Shown: positions 1-10,800 of the stretch, piece after piece
Position numbering within the stretch: position 1 is the first letter of the stretch
Layout of the letters: the number at the start of each line of letters is the position of its first letter
Made by a program: the position numbers and the translations under genes
Assembly: GCA_004026145.2 (NCBI GenBank)
Contig: CP034975.1
Span: forward strand, 28,420,820 to 28,484,819
Direction of reading: 5' to 3'
Length of the DNA stretch: 64,000 nucleotides
From: Takifugu bimaculatus
Taxonomy: Eukaryota; Chordata; Actinopteri; Tetraodontiformes; Tetraodontidae
Notes under the pieces: generated by a model
Database searches by the model: none
Told to the model about the DNA's origin: nothing
Seen by the model: the letters and a program-made list of their open reading frames with translations, nothing else

Positions 1-96
1 AAACACACACAAAGCAAGTGTTTCAACTGAAGAGAAAGAGTGTGAGGGTCATGAGCTAATATCCCTCCATCTGTTTCTCGCTCCCTTTCTGTATAG

Positions 97-3000
97 ATGG
101 AGATTCCTGCTTCCAGTCTGATAAACCGCTACATAGCGTGCCAGGGCCCTCTGCCCAACACTTGCTCTGACTTCTGGCAAATGACGTGGGAGCAGGGCTC
201 CTCTATGGTGGTTATGCTGACAACACAGGTGGAAAGAGGACGGGTAGGTCACACGTTCTTTAATAATGCTTTAGTAATGTCTTTAATAATGCTTTCTATA
301 ATGCTTTTTCCACATGCTAATAGGAGATATTCATATCTGCGGTCTAGCATATTTATATTAGGGTAACTGTGGGATATTCTTCATTTTCTGGCCAAGAGCT
401 CCTCACTTCAAATCAAAAACATCCTCGTGGAAGGACATTTTGCAAGAGAACGTTTTGGTCAAGGGCAGATTCTGTTTGGACAGACTTCCAAGAAAAAAAA
501 CAATAAATTACTAGTTAAACATAATGTTTACTATTGTTACTCAACAGTTTATGGCCGTTGACCACAGAACTGAGCTTTTAAAGAGGCAGGGAAGGAAACA
601 GTGTTTTTACACTGATGTATATTTATCACACATACAATTTTACACATCTACATACAGTATAACTACAAGAAAATCCGTTACTATGAGCAACAGTGGTGTT
701 GCTCTGGGGAAAAGGGATCCCCAAAATGTCAGAGAAGCAGGGTGCATAAGAAATTCTTATGGTTCAATAGATGACATGCATGTATTTGTGATTATCTAAC
801 ATGCATTGAACTGTAAAAAGAATCATTTGTTTGTTTGTAGGTCAAGTGTCACCAGTACTGGCCCAATCCAGACAGTGTCACCAACTATGGGGATTTCACA
901 GTCACATGCCACAATGAAGAGGGTAACTCTGCCTTCTTGGTCCGGGAGATGACTCTCATGAACACGCAGGTAATTGCACACCTGCACCCAGAAACAGCAT
1001 AGTAGGACGGGGATTTGTACTCATAGGCAAAGCTGGTTAGGGAGGAGCGTAGAGGACGTAAGCACAGGTGGCAGCTCCAATCACAGTCTCAGGCAGGATG
1101 TGGACCCACAAGGAGGTGTGTTGCCATGGCCACCAGTGTGGGCTGTTCTTTTTCTGGATGCCACTAACTGCATGCAGGCCACGTATTGGGATCCGGTTAC
1201 CATGACTACCCCAGCCACTCGCACTGCCGGAATAGAGAAACAAAACAAAGAAACAGAGTGGGACGATGGTAGCTAGAAATTAATGCCATTTCACCATGTG
1301 ATGGTACTTTGTGGCTGTTTTTTGTGTGTATGAGCTCATGTTCTCAGGCCCAATTCTGTAGTTTATTTTCAGTATCAGCTGCTCACAGCCAGATTCATAT
1401 TTTTAACTCTTCTTTTTTCATCTTTAAATTACTATATAGTCTGTGAAAGAAAAAGTTAAACTAAAGTAAATGTAGTAACTTCTATATTTCAGAAGCTAGA
1501 GCCCAGCCTTTTACGTCTTGACGTGTATAAATCGTCATAATATTTGGTCATCTGACGACTGGACCCTTGTGGTTACAGCTGCTGTTGAGGTCATTTAAAA
1601 GCGGGCGCTGAATAGAGGGATTGAACCTTCCCACTGTTTCCTCGTGACCTCCTGCTGTCTGTGTTTTCCTGATTACTTCTCTGTGTGTCGCCTACATATC
1701 GTGGCCTTTAAAATATATTATGGCAGTCAAGGAGGCAATTAGCATTCTACTCTGCCTGTGATTGTTACCATGGAGATAGATGTTACCATGGCAATGCAGC
1801 TGAGGATACATTGAAGAGGAAGGGCTCTGAGTCACAAAAGGAGCGGCGGTCAGTAGTTATCTGCTTTGTGTGTGTGTATGTGGACAACTCTGCAGTCCAG
1901 ATCTGTCTTATGACTGAGATCACATCACTTGGCTGTATGTTTGTGCTTTTTAATTTAGTTTAGTATTTTAATTCCATTATTAAATGTTATATCGTGTGGT
2001 GAAGAGTTGTTTCTCTCTCCTGAAATCCATTAAAAACAATATGATTGATTGAGGGGTCCAGTGGGGTCAGTTAAATATTACATGTGCACACATTACTTTT
2101 TAACATGTTTAAGACGACGGTTAGACAAGTACGGACATGGGTCAAAGAAAACACACGTGTTTGTGTCTGTGTTTGCAGACTGAGCAGCAGCGAGAGCTCA
2201 CTCAGATTCAGTACCTGGCTTGGCCGGATCACGGCGTTCCTGATGACTCCACTGATTTCCTGGATTTTGTGGCTCTGGTACGATCCAAGCGGGCCGGACA
2301 GGATCAGCCCATGGTGGTGCACTGCAGGTACAGATGCTGTTCCTGTGCCTTACTTGGACTCGGTGAACTGGTGTTGTTCATGTGACATTTCAAAAGTTAC
2401 ACAAATATTATTGCAGCGCGGGGATCGGACGGACAGGGGTTCTGATTACCATGGAGACCGCTCTGTGTTTAATGGAGTGTGGCCAGCCAGTGTATCCTCT
2501 AGAAATTGTCAGGACCATGAGAGACCAGAGGGCCATGATGATCCAGACGCCTGTATGTCCCTGAATGGGTTTTATTTTTTCTTGTGGAACCATCTCAAGG
2601 CTGCTGTGAAACATGTGCTTAAACCTCGTTTCTCTGCCAGAGCCAGTACCGCTTCGTATGTGAGGCCATCCTGAAGGTCTACGAGGAGGGCCTGGTCAAA
2701 CCGCTCAAGACCGCCATCTACCAGCATAGAGAGAAGGTGGAGGAGGAGAAGAAGCACGGCGAAGGTGAAGAAATGTCGGTCACGGATGAAGGTGAGCCAG
2801 TGGCGGCGGACTCACTGGAGGGTGTAGAGGATGAAGAGGACGACGATGACGATGAAGAGGTGGAAGTGCTGGACGTCGGAGAGGTGACGGAAGATGATGA
2901 GGAGGAAGAGGAGGAGGAGGAGCCGAGCGTCGCCAGCGCCACCAGCGTAACCAGCGAGACGAGCGCGAACCCTGAAGCCAATCCTGCTGCAAACCCATGA
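97..3000 (+). CDS. ptpn4: PTPN4-like non-receptor tyrosine phosphatase, C-terminal exons (5' partial)
   Basis: Five coding exons are visible: 97-243, 841-969, 2179-2327, 2417-2552 and 2641-3000, all with AG/GT borders and matching phases, joining into one open frame of about 306 residues. They encode most of a classical PTP domain: MEIPASSLINRYIACQGPLP, the WPD loop (WPDHGVP), the P-loop HCSAGIGRTG split between exons 3 and 4, and the Q-loop region QTPSQYRFVCEAILKVYEEG. The family dephosphorylates phosphotyrosine at the membrane-cytoskeleton interface. FERM and PDZ domains should lie upstream, outside the window. VKPL after the PTP domain fits PTPN4 better than PTPN3 (human PTPN3 ends in an LDPS tail), and the downstream epb41l5 matches human synteny. 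The protein does not stop there but continues into an acidic tail. I am confident of the family and fairly confident of the paralogue. Confidence 0.9.
2179..2552 (+). CDS. ptpn4: PTP catalytic exons: WPD loop and P-loop
   Basis: Exon 2179-2327 carries WPDHGVP, with the general-acid Asp, and ends in CAC TGC AG. Exon 2417-2552 completes the signature as HCSAGIGRTG. The nucleophile Cys codon is at 2323-2325 and the phosphate-binding Arg follows in the next exon. All catalytic residues are present, so the enzyme is predicted active. The 89-bp intron (2328-2416) splits the Ser codon after the Cys. Confidence 0.9.
2641..3000 (+). CDS. ptpn4: Last PTPN4-like exon with acidic C-terminal extension
   Basis: After the conserved SQYRFVCEAILKVYEEGLVKPL (ending near 2706), the frame stays open for about 97 codons to TGA at 2998-3000. 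Human PTPN4, as I recall it, ends only a few residues after VKPL. The extension begins with a basic/charged stretch (YQHREKVEEEKK), then holds long Asp/Glu runs at about 2827-2925, and ends with Ser/Thr-Ala and NPEANPAANP repeats. It has no homology I recognise. The splice acceptor (ctctgccag) and phase are sound, and the exon is uninterrupted. Confidence 0.85.
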   Translation, partial: SQYRFVCEAILKVYEEGLVKPLKTAIYQHREKVEEEKKHGEGEEMSVTDEGEPVAADSLEGVEDEEDDDDDEEVEVLDVGEVTEDDEEEEEEEEPSVASATSVTSETSANPEANPAANP

Positions 3001-3248
3001 CTTCTGAGGGGGGAGGAGTCGCCAGGAGAGAACAAAAGCACTGTTGCACTTTACGCTAATAAAAGAAAACCGAAAGAAAAAGACAAATGAACAAACCTGA
3101 AAATACAAACTAGAGTAAAAAAAAGAAATCCAGCTGTGTTGAATAGGTACCATTAGGGGGGTGTTTTTTTTGTTCAGGGTGAAGAAAAGTATTCAAGGAC
3201 TGAAACGATAAAATGTGGACGGGGAAATGCTGTAGTGCCAATAAGTAT

Positions 3249-3306
3249 GAAGGGGAAGGGCCGCCCACACCTAGTCCCCCCTGAGAGGGGCGGCCCTCTC
3301 CCCTTC
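3249..3306 (+). other. Strong GC-rich stem-loop in ptpn4 3' UTR
   Basis: The left arm (3249-3266, GAAGGGGAAGGGCCGCCC) pairs with the right arm (3288-3306) over about 18 bp with one bulged base. The loop is about 21 nt. RNA from either strand should fold. Confidence 0.7.
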
Positions 3307-4310
3307 TGAGTGAGTCTGCCAGACAGACCTGCCTTTTTATTTTTAGTGTCCTTTTAGCTGATAAAGAGATGAAACTTTATCTTTCTCAGAGTATTTATTG
3401 TGTTTTAGTTTGTGTCGAACCCTGTCCACTGAACAAAAAAAGCTGTTTGTATGACTAGAGTTCATGGTTTCCCAATTCAATCTTAGCTAGTTACATAGTG
3501 CGATTCTTCTTCTTCCCAGTTTCTTTTGCTTTGTGTGTGGGACAAAGAAGCAAAAGCTTCCTCGGCGTTCAGAGTATCTGACAGCACAGATTTGAACAAG
3601 CGAACGCACTTTGTGTCTCACCTCTTCAACATCTTGATGTCCTGTCGAGTTCGTTTCTTTAACCTCCTTCGAGGGCTGCGATGCGGAGCTTCCGGGCACG
3701 CTGCTCTCGCTCGCCTTCAGGCCTGGCGTGGCGAAGAACTGGACCAGCTTAGAATCCTGCTTGTCTGTTCGGCGCTGCTCCAGCGATGGGCAGCGATCAT
3801 TTCTGCATGAGTTGAGCACGTAGCGGTGGAAGCGAATGAGCTCCATCAATCAGGTCCTAGAAGGTGCAGAAACACCTGAGTTCAGTCCGGTCCTGAAAAT
3901 TCCCAGCAGGCCGTTCCAGTCTGCTCTGAAATCACAGTGCGAGTGGTGGAATTTCTAAAGTCTCTCCACTTTTAGCTTCTCTTAACATATTTTATCTTAA
4001 ATTATGAGTGATGTCATGATGCAGTTTGAAATTCGCTCGCTCAAAGCTTTTGTTTTAATGGTCACTGAAGCGGGGCTTTAAACCAACCTTTGCAGGCTGC
4101 TTTGTTTTAATGCAATTGTCAACCAGAAAACGGCTCAAAGGGGCAGCACAAACATATTCATATCGATTTTCTACTAATTCTAAAGTTTTTTTGTTGCTTG
4201 TGGTACCCCCTTTAAGACACATGTTGTTTTACAACCAAAATGATATGCAGAGATGTTTTAACTCAAAAATACCCAACAGTCCTTTTTTTCCCTTTTTTTG
4301 TAAAGTATGA

Positions 4311-4316
4311 AATAAA
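4311..4316 (+). terminator. Candidate polyadenylation signal of ptpn4
   Basis: AATAAA lies after a T-rich run and is followed within 30 bases by T-rich sequence. It is one of three AATAAA hexamers downstream of the stop (others at 3058 and 5463), so the site used is uncertain. Confidence 0.45.
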
Positions 4317-4330
4317 GAGTAGACTCCTTG

Positions 4331-6789
4331 TAATTTAATTTATCCCATCACCTGCTTCAGTACCTGCTGTCTTTAGCTCTTTCCATGGATTCTGCTGGAA
4401 AAACCTACTGCTGTGACAAAGCACGTGAGTGCGCGTGTGTTGATTTTGGGTTTTCTTCACCATTTCTAACATTGTTTGTTGGCTGTCTGGTCTAAAACTG
4501 CTTGTCTGATAACTGGAATGAAAGGTTGTGCCATAAAGCCACAAACTGAAATGAAGCTGATCTGAAATCTCTTCCTTGAACCTTTAGATAACGCTGAACC
4601 ACATTTCAGCCACAGAGAGGTGGGATCAAAAAAGGATACCAGCTTTCCTCCTCGCTGTGTCTCCTTTTTTGCAAACCTCTTAAAAAAAAAACAAAAAAAA
4701 ACCCGCTTAAACCCTCTCCAGCAACATCAGCAGGGCCCACGCAACATCCACACTGCATTCTTCCTCTTCTTGTCTTTTTCCTCCAGTCTTCATTTAACAT
4801 GGATCCCACTCTCTCTGCAGGGCCTCCAGACAAATTGAACAAACCACGCAAAATCCTGTGGGTCGTTTGGACAAAAAAAAAATATATATATATATAAGGG
4901 GACGAAATGAAGCCATCCGTCATCTTGCATTCTTAATTGAAAGTCACTTAATCGCCTGCAGCTGATGTCAGACAGATGTCAAGATGGGTTGCATGTAATA
5001 ACACTGAATTTCTCCCATGGCCTCAGTAATGTGATTACATTCAGTTCAAGTGTAATCGCTGATGAACAGTTGCACGTATCCAGCGAGTAGCAGTCCGTGT
5101 TTGGCGTGTTTCCTTGTTATCGGTACTGTCTGTGCATTTTTGAGGTACTGGTCAAAGGATGAGGGGGAGTGGATGCTGGGAGGGATCGGGTCGATTGTAT
5201 TTTTGTTCAAATTAATACAGCTCTAGTTGAGTAGGCAAAGGAGAGAGCACTTTTTAGACGGCCAAGTGGCAGATAGTGCTACTGAGACAAAAAAAAGAGG
5301 AAATATTAAGTTGTTTTTGTCATTTCTATTTTGTTTTAAAATAAGACCTGTAGGGAATGAGGTGAGAATACTCCTAACTACACAGTGCCACTTGTTAATT
5401 TTGTGTAAATAATATTAGACTGTAAATACAATGTTGTATATGAAAAAAAAAACAACTTTAAAAATAAAAGGGAAAATCATTTGTGAGCGGAAAGATTTTC
5501 TTTTTTTAATTTTGGATTTTTTTTCTCTCCTTTTGAATGACTCAAATGTGACACATGGTGTGTATTTCAAGACTGATATTTTAAAAGAAAGATTTGTTTT
5601 ATTTGAACCGTAATCTATAACGACAACTGTATATATAATGAAACACAAGATGAGAAATGTTCACCCATATTATACTCTTGGTTAACTCCTTCCTGTGTTA
5701 TATATATATACATATATATATAAAAAAAACAACTTTTTGTCCTCAGTTGCTTGTTTTTTTCTGGTATCGTGGTTTTTACGGCGCTTTGGACATGTCTATA
5801 AGCTTGATTGTGAACAATTAAAGCTTGTCTGTCAAAGCATGGAGATGTGGCTTCAGATCACCTGGCTTTTCCACACTGTGACAGTGAGGTTGGAAAATGA
5901 TCTCAGTGCTGAAGGCATCCACAAAAGTCCCTGTTAGTAATCTCAACTGCCAACTTATCTGAAGGCAGTGCCAACACAGTGCCAGTGCATGATTTAACTT
6001 TATCAAAAAGTCCAAATGTTAATGACACTGTCAGGTTTTTATAAGCAGGCCAGGGGAAACAATCATGATGGTTATGAATCACTGAGGATGTATAAAAATG
6101 GGAGGAAAAAACATTTATAGGAAATAATTAAATGTGCACAGTGCAGCTATTACCATAGTGCATTTGGAGTTTTTATGTAGTTTCTTTAAGATAGCACTAA
6201 AAACCTTTTAGACCCCACTGTAAATCAGACTCTGCATATATTTGAGGAAGAATAATGCACAAATAAATGTTTCCAGAATAGACTAATTAGATTATTACTT
6301 TTTTGGGGCAGCGTGTAAAGCCACCTGATAGTAAACCAAATCTACAAAATTTGGTTTCAGCCACTATCAAAAATCCGTTACTTTTAACCACCAGAGGGTG
6401 CTGTTGTCAAATAATAGGCTTTATCAATATGTGGTTTAAAAAAAGGGCTTCATTCCGTATTTTGATCCTTCTACGCAATACCTTTCGCCAAAAAATATAT
6501 ACATCGATCACGTCATTGTTGCATTCCGTTGGTTTCAATAATTTCTTCTGGTTTTGTATGAATTTATATTTGTTCAGCCCTTTGTACATCGTCCAAGCGA
6601 AACCATAGAGAGTGCATAAAGTCTTCCAATGCACAGAAATAATAAAGAATCCAAGGATACCAGGACAAGGGCTACGGATAAAGAGATACTGGGTCTTTAA
6701 AAATGCTAATTCCGTTTTTTTCCCCTAGGGATTTGTTGTGACGTCATATCCGGAGGTCAGCTTTGCCTCCGAGTGGTTTTTTTTTTTTT
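4331..6789. other. Spacer between ptpn4 and epb41l5
   Basis: This is an AT-rich spacer, possibly including the distal ptpn4 3' UTR up to about 5.5 kb (AATAAA at 5463-5468). It holds short A runs, TA repeats at 4880-4897 and 5700-5722, and a CTCF-like motif near 6388. No coding exon or RNA gene is recognisable. Confidence 0.5.
6388..6402 (+). promoter_or_regulatory. CTCF-like motif upstream of epb41l5
   Basis: CCACCAGAGGGTGCT matches the CTCF core CCASYAGRKGGC except for one T. It lies about 0.4 kb upstream of the presumed first exon of epb41l5. Motif only; occupancy is unknown. Confidence 0.3.
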
Positions 6790-6870
6790 TTGTTGTGACC
6801 TGGGAGAGAAAATCATCCCGAAGAAGTAGTCGAGGCCGACAAAAGAGGAGACAAAGACCAGTTTTAAAAC

Positions 6871-6897
6871 ATGGAACTACGCGGCGCTGCTCTTTAG
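6871..6897 (+). other. Upstream ORF 1 in epb41l5 5' exon (8 codons)
   Basis: ATG at 6871 is followed by eight in-frame codons and TAG at 6895-6897. It would lie in the leader if transcription starts upstream of 6871. Confidence 0.4.
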
Positions 6898-6906
6898 TCG
6901 TCTACA

Positions 6907-6933
6907 ATGCAGAAGGACGTGGTTTCCCCTTAG
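6907..6933 (+). other. Upstream ORF 2 in epb41l5 5' exon (8 codons)
   Basis: ATG at 6907 is followed by eight codons in total and TAG at 6931-6933, just downstream of the first uORF and of the same length. Confidence 0.4.
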
Positions 6934-7874
6934 ATCCCTAGGAGCAGGTTTGCGTAAGTATCCCTTCATCCAGACCCTCACGGATCCACAAGTGGCCGAG
7001 GAGCAAGTGTATGTCGGAGTTGCTGGGCTAAAGGAGGCGTCTGTTTTGTAGCTCTCGACACCCTTTTGCGGTCGGAGTCTAGCTCACTGCTGGTTATCAT
7101 CGCTAACGGTTTATCCGGAAACAAGAAAACAAGCGCACACCTGTTGCTTTAGCATAATACTGGGTGCCTCGTCGTAGTGATGTTCAGTTTTCATACTGAG
7201 GGTTCAATTAGTCTGAATATTAGGCAGTATTTTATTCACTTTAGCATCATTTATACAATTTTTGTTTAACCTAAGCATGGAAGCTTGACGCAGATTTATT
7301 CGTAGCAGAAGAAATGTATTTCTTTTTAACGCTAAATACAAAATTCTCCAACGATTGAAGTTTTATTGCTGCGTCACTAGTAACTGTTTCTCAGAATGAA
7401 AACCATCATAACTGTTGATTTATGTATACATACATGGCATAGTTGATTAATTAAACTGTACGCAACTCAAGTATGTCTCAATTATTAAACAATGGGATAT
7501 TTATTTTACAGTCAAACAATGGGATTATCCCTGTCAATTGTCAATCTGAATACAATTACATTAGATATTATGACCAAATTATTGTATCCATAGTTTTCTT
7601 AAATGAAGTCAGAATTCTAGTAGTTGGTATAACTGTAAATTAGAAGGCTGTACTGAATGTTATTTTTCAAACAATGGTTGTACACCTGCTAATTAGTTTC
7701 TTTTTAGCACACATGGTGGTTACCACTTTCCTTGACGCTCACCTACCACTATCAAGACAAGCACATTTTTAAACGAGCATGCTCTTTATGGCTGAAAACA
7801 TTTGAAATGATATGTTTGTCCATCTTTCCTTCTGTCTTCCAGGAGTGGTCTTGAACCCTGCGCTGTCTCTCATC

Positions 7875-10800
7875 ATGTTAAGTTTCCTGCGCAGGACGCT
7901 GGGGCGACGCTCCATTCGGAAACACGCGGAGAAAACACGCTTACGTGAAGCCCAGAGGGCCTCGACACACATCCCCGCCGCTGGGGAAGCCAAGTCAATC
8001 ATCACCTGCCGAGTGTCCCTACTGGACGGGACAGACGTCAGCGTCGACCTGCCGGTAAGGATGGGATTGTGACCGTTGCAGTTGTATCATTCTGTAATTG
8101 TTACAGTGCTGATATTTCTTCATCTGGTCATTTGTCTGATCTTGTCATAAATGCAGTATATTATCTATTTGCAATGCATAATATACTGCGTGTTTAACCC
8201 ACAGCAGCCAGTTGAATGAAACATGGTGACCACGTAACACTGTTTACATAGAGCGCTACCCAATGGATGTGTTGGTAGAATAGTCCTTCTAAGGGCACGC
8301 GCACGTGTGTGTGCGGTATTGTTGCTGATCACCTGTAATTCCATGATCCTCTCAGAAGAACTCCCTTAATCACATGACATGTCAGGCTCATAAACACGAC
8401 GACAGGGAGATGAATCCCATCCCCCCTTTCTTTTTCACCTCTGCACATGACATCTCTTCCCTTGCTTGAATTGCTTATATTAAATCAGATTGACTGTTGT
8501 CCCTTGAAGAGAATTTCTACATTTGTAGCTATTTTGTTCCCCCCTTCATATTTCCCCTTTCGTAGTTTCTGATGTGTTTCTTTTCAACTCCAAGGTTAGC
8601 ATAATTCCTGAATTGAGTCATGCAGTGAACCTTCACTGTGTTAAATTAGATGACCAAGCTTTTCAGGATTCCACACTTACTTATTGAGCAAGAGAAGAAA
8701 CACGTAATTCAGCCCATGTCACTAGTGATGTCATGCCACACACTTCAGAGGCTGTTTCTGGCCTCCCCTAAATCACTAACATATAATCCTTCCCGTCAGT
8801 GAGGTGTTGGGGGCAACAATAAGCTGGTTACGGTTTTTATTTGCTTTTTTCCCCTTTCCCTTTCTTCTTTTAACATTTTTTTTTAACTTTTTCCGCTTGG
8901 CATTTCATGCATTTCTCAGGGTCTGCTTTAATTTTCAAATTTTCAGGAACCACCTATTTCCCCAAACCTCTTATCTTTTAACCATCCCAAGCTGATAGTA
9001 CACTTAACAACTGTTAAGTTAGCCACATGGCTTTGTATGAATTCCTTACTTCCCAGATAGCCTTTGCACTCACGATAACGGCAGCATTTCAAGAGCAGGC
9101 CCAGAGGACTAGCCATCAATAAGAAGCAGATGACTCATTTAAGAACATTATGGTGTAAATATTTTTGAAAGTAGACGCGCACCATTTATACGGACACAAA
9201 GTGGACACCACAAATCGAATGTCTTTAAAACTTTAACTTTGGGTTGGATGTGCATAATGTGGTGTGAAAAAACATTTGAATCCCTGGTGGCTGCATACCA
9301 CGCGGAATTTGAGTGTAGGACTGCAAAAAAAAAAAAACCATCTAACAGTGGGGACCACAGGCAAACAGGAGACTTTCAGGCTATCTTTGTTTCCACAAGA
9401 CTTATCATTTAGTTACACAGACTGAGAAACCAAGTGCAAAATTTGGTCTTTCCTGGTTTAAAATAGAACAGGCACTTTGCTGGAAAAATGACCAGACATA
9501 TTAAAATAGCAGCAACAATCTCTATAAAACTGCTTAAATGCAGCTTGGTTTGCTACATGTGCACAGACTTGTGGACAGTAAGCAGTTGGGGGTCCCTAAG
9601 TAGGTCCATTAGCTTTTCCTTCTGAAAAGGTGGTTGTAAATAGTCAACCACTGTCTAAAAGTGAAAAGGGCCCATTTACAGGCTATACGAGCCTTCCAGC
9701 TGTGTGTCCCCAGTATTTAAGGCCACCCAAAGCTGTCTCCTAGGGTACCTGAGCTCAACAGTATCCACGACCGTACATAATTCCTCACAGTCTTATGATT
9801 CACATTCCTGTTTTTTCCCCACTGTATCTGTCTCCCTTTGCTCTCCCTCAGCCACTCACACATTTTCCTCCTCCAACTTCCTTTTTTTTGTGCATTACTG
9901 CTTTATTAGTGTAAACCTTTTTATTTTTTTTGCATTTGTGTGATGCGTTCAGGAAATATGTGATCTCTCATTACTTGCTAACAGCTGTTTATTTACACCA
10001 TCCTTATTTTCCACTAATATGATTCCTGGAGGTCTGTAGCCCTCTGCCTGCCTGGTTGTCTACAGAAGGGAAATCACCGCTACGCTGTTTAACTTAACAT
10101 ACTTGTTAACTGTCCTGGATGAGAGCATCAGCTAAATACCTTAAATGACACAGTGTCTGTGCGACGAAGCTGTGTGCCTGCGGGCAGGCAGGAAGCCTGT
10201 AAGCAGCCAAACAATGCTGCAGGCACTGTAACAAGGCCTTGAGTCCAACACACACATGCACAATGAGTTCTTTGTACTCTCCCCCCTGGGTACCACAGGG
10301 GAGCGGTATGCCTTGTCGGCTATGCCAGCCAGCATGGGGCCAGTGCCCCGAGCTGCCCAGGAGTCTTTACTGGGTGTTTGTGGGTGTAGGAGACATGAGG
10401 GAACTTGCAGAGGCACCGTGTCTCTCTCGGTGCCTTATACGACAGTGCCAAACATTCCATTTTATATTTTTATATTCATATTGTCTTAAATGTGATGGAA
10501 GCAGGAATGACGTGAGAACTTCTGCACTAGAGAACAGTACAAACAAATTGATAAATTATTCAGAAAACAAGATAAAGAAACTGGGTTGGACTTAATTTAA
10601 AGAAAACACATAAGAAGAAAGAAGTCACATCATAATTGATGGCATTTCCTTGTGATGGGCCCTCAGAGCCTGATGATCACACGACATCTCCCGTCACCCA
10701 GCTTAACCAAGCCTCTCGCTGTCTGGGGCACTCCAACCCCTATTGCCATGACAACCTGGTCACTCTGTCTCGTGGTGAGGTTCGGAAGATTGGCTCGTGT

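Larger units (their letters stand above)
3001..4330 (+). other. ptpn4: Probable ptpn4 3' UTR
   Basis: This is non-coding sequence after the stop codon. It contains an early AATAAA at 3058-3063 and a better placed one at 4311-4316. A further AATAAA at 5463-5468 leaves room for a longer transcript. The GC-rich hairpin at 3249-3306 lies inside it. Small frames at 3487-3849 run on both strands and look like chance. Confidence 0.5.
6790..6953 (+). other. epb41l5: Probable epb41l5 non-coding first exon and proximal promoter
   Basis: A sequence richer in GC than its surroundings ends in a perfect donor (GC|gtaagt, donor at 6954). Its intron would run to the acceptor cttccag before 7843. The transcription start is not defined and no TATA box is evident. 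Two short upstream frames lie inside the exon. The link to epb41l5 is inferred from donor quality and position. Confidence 0.5.

Noticed and set aside
973..1276. 100-codon plus-strand frame and its antisense partner
   Set aside because: It lies in the intron between ptpn4 exons 841-969 and 2179-2327; no homology, chance frame.
2718..3153. Overlapping minus-strand frames rich in Ser or Arg/Pro
   Set aside because: They are reverse-strand shadows of the GAR-type codons of the PTPN4-like acidic tail, with no homology.
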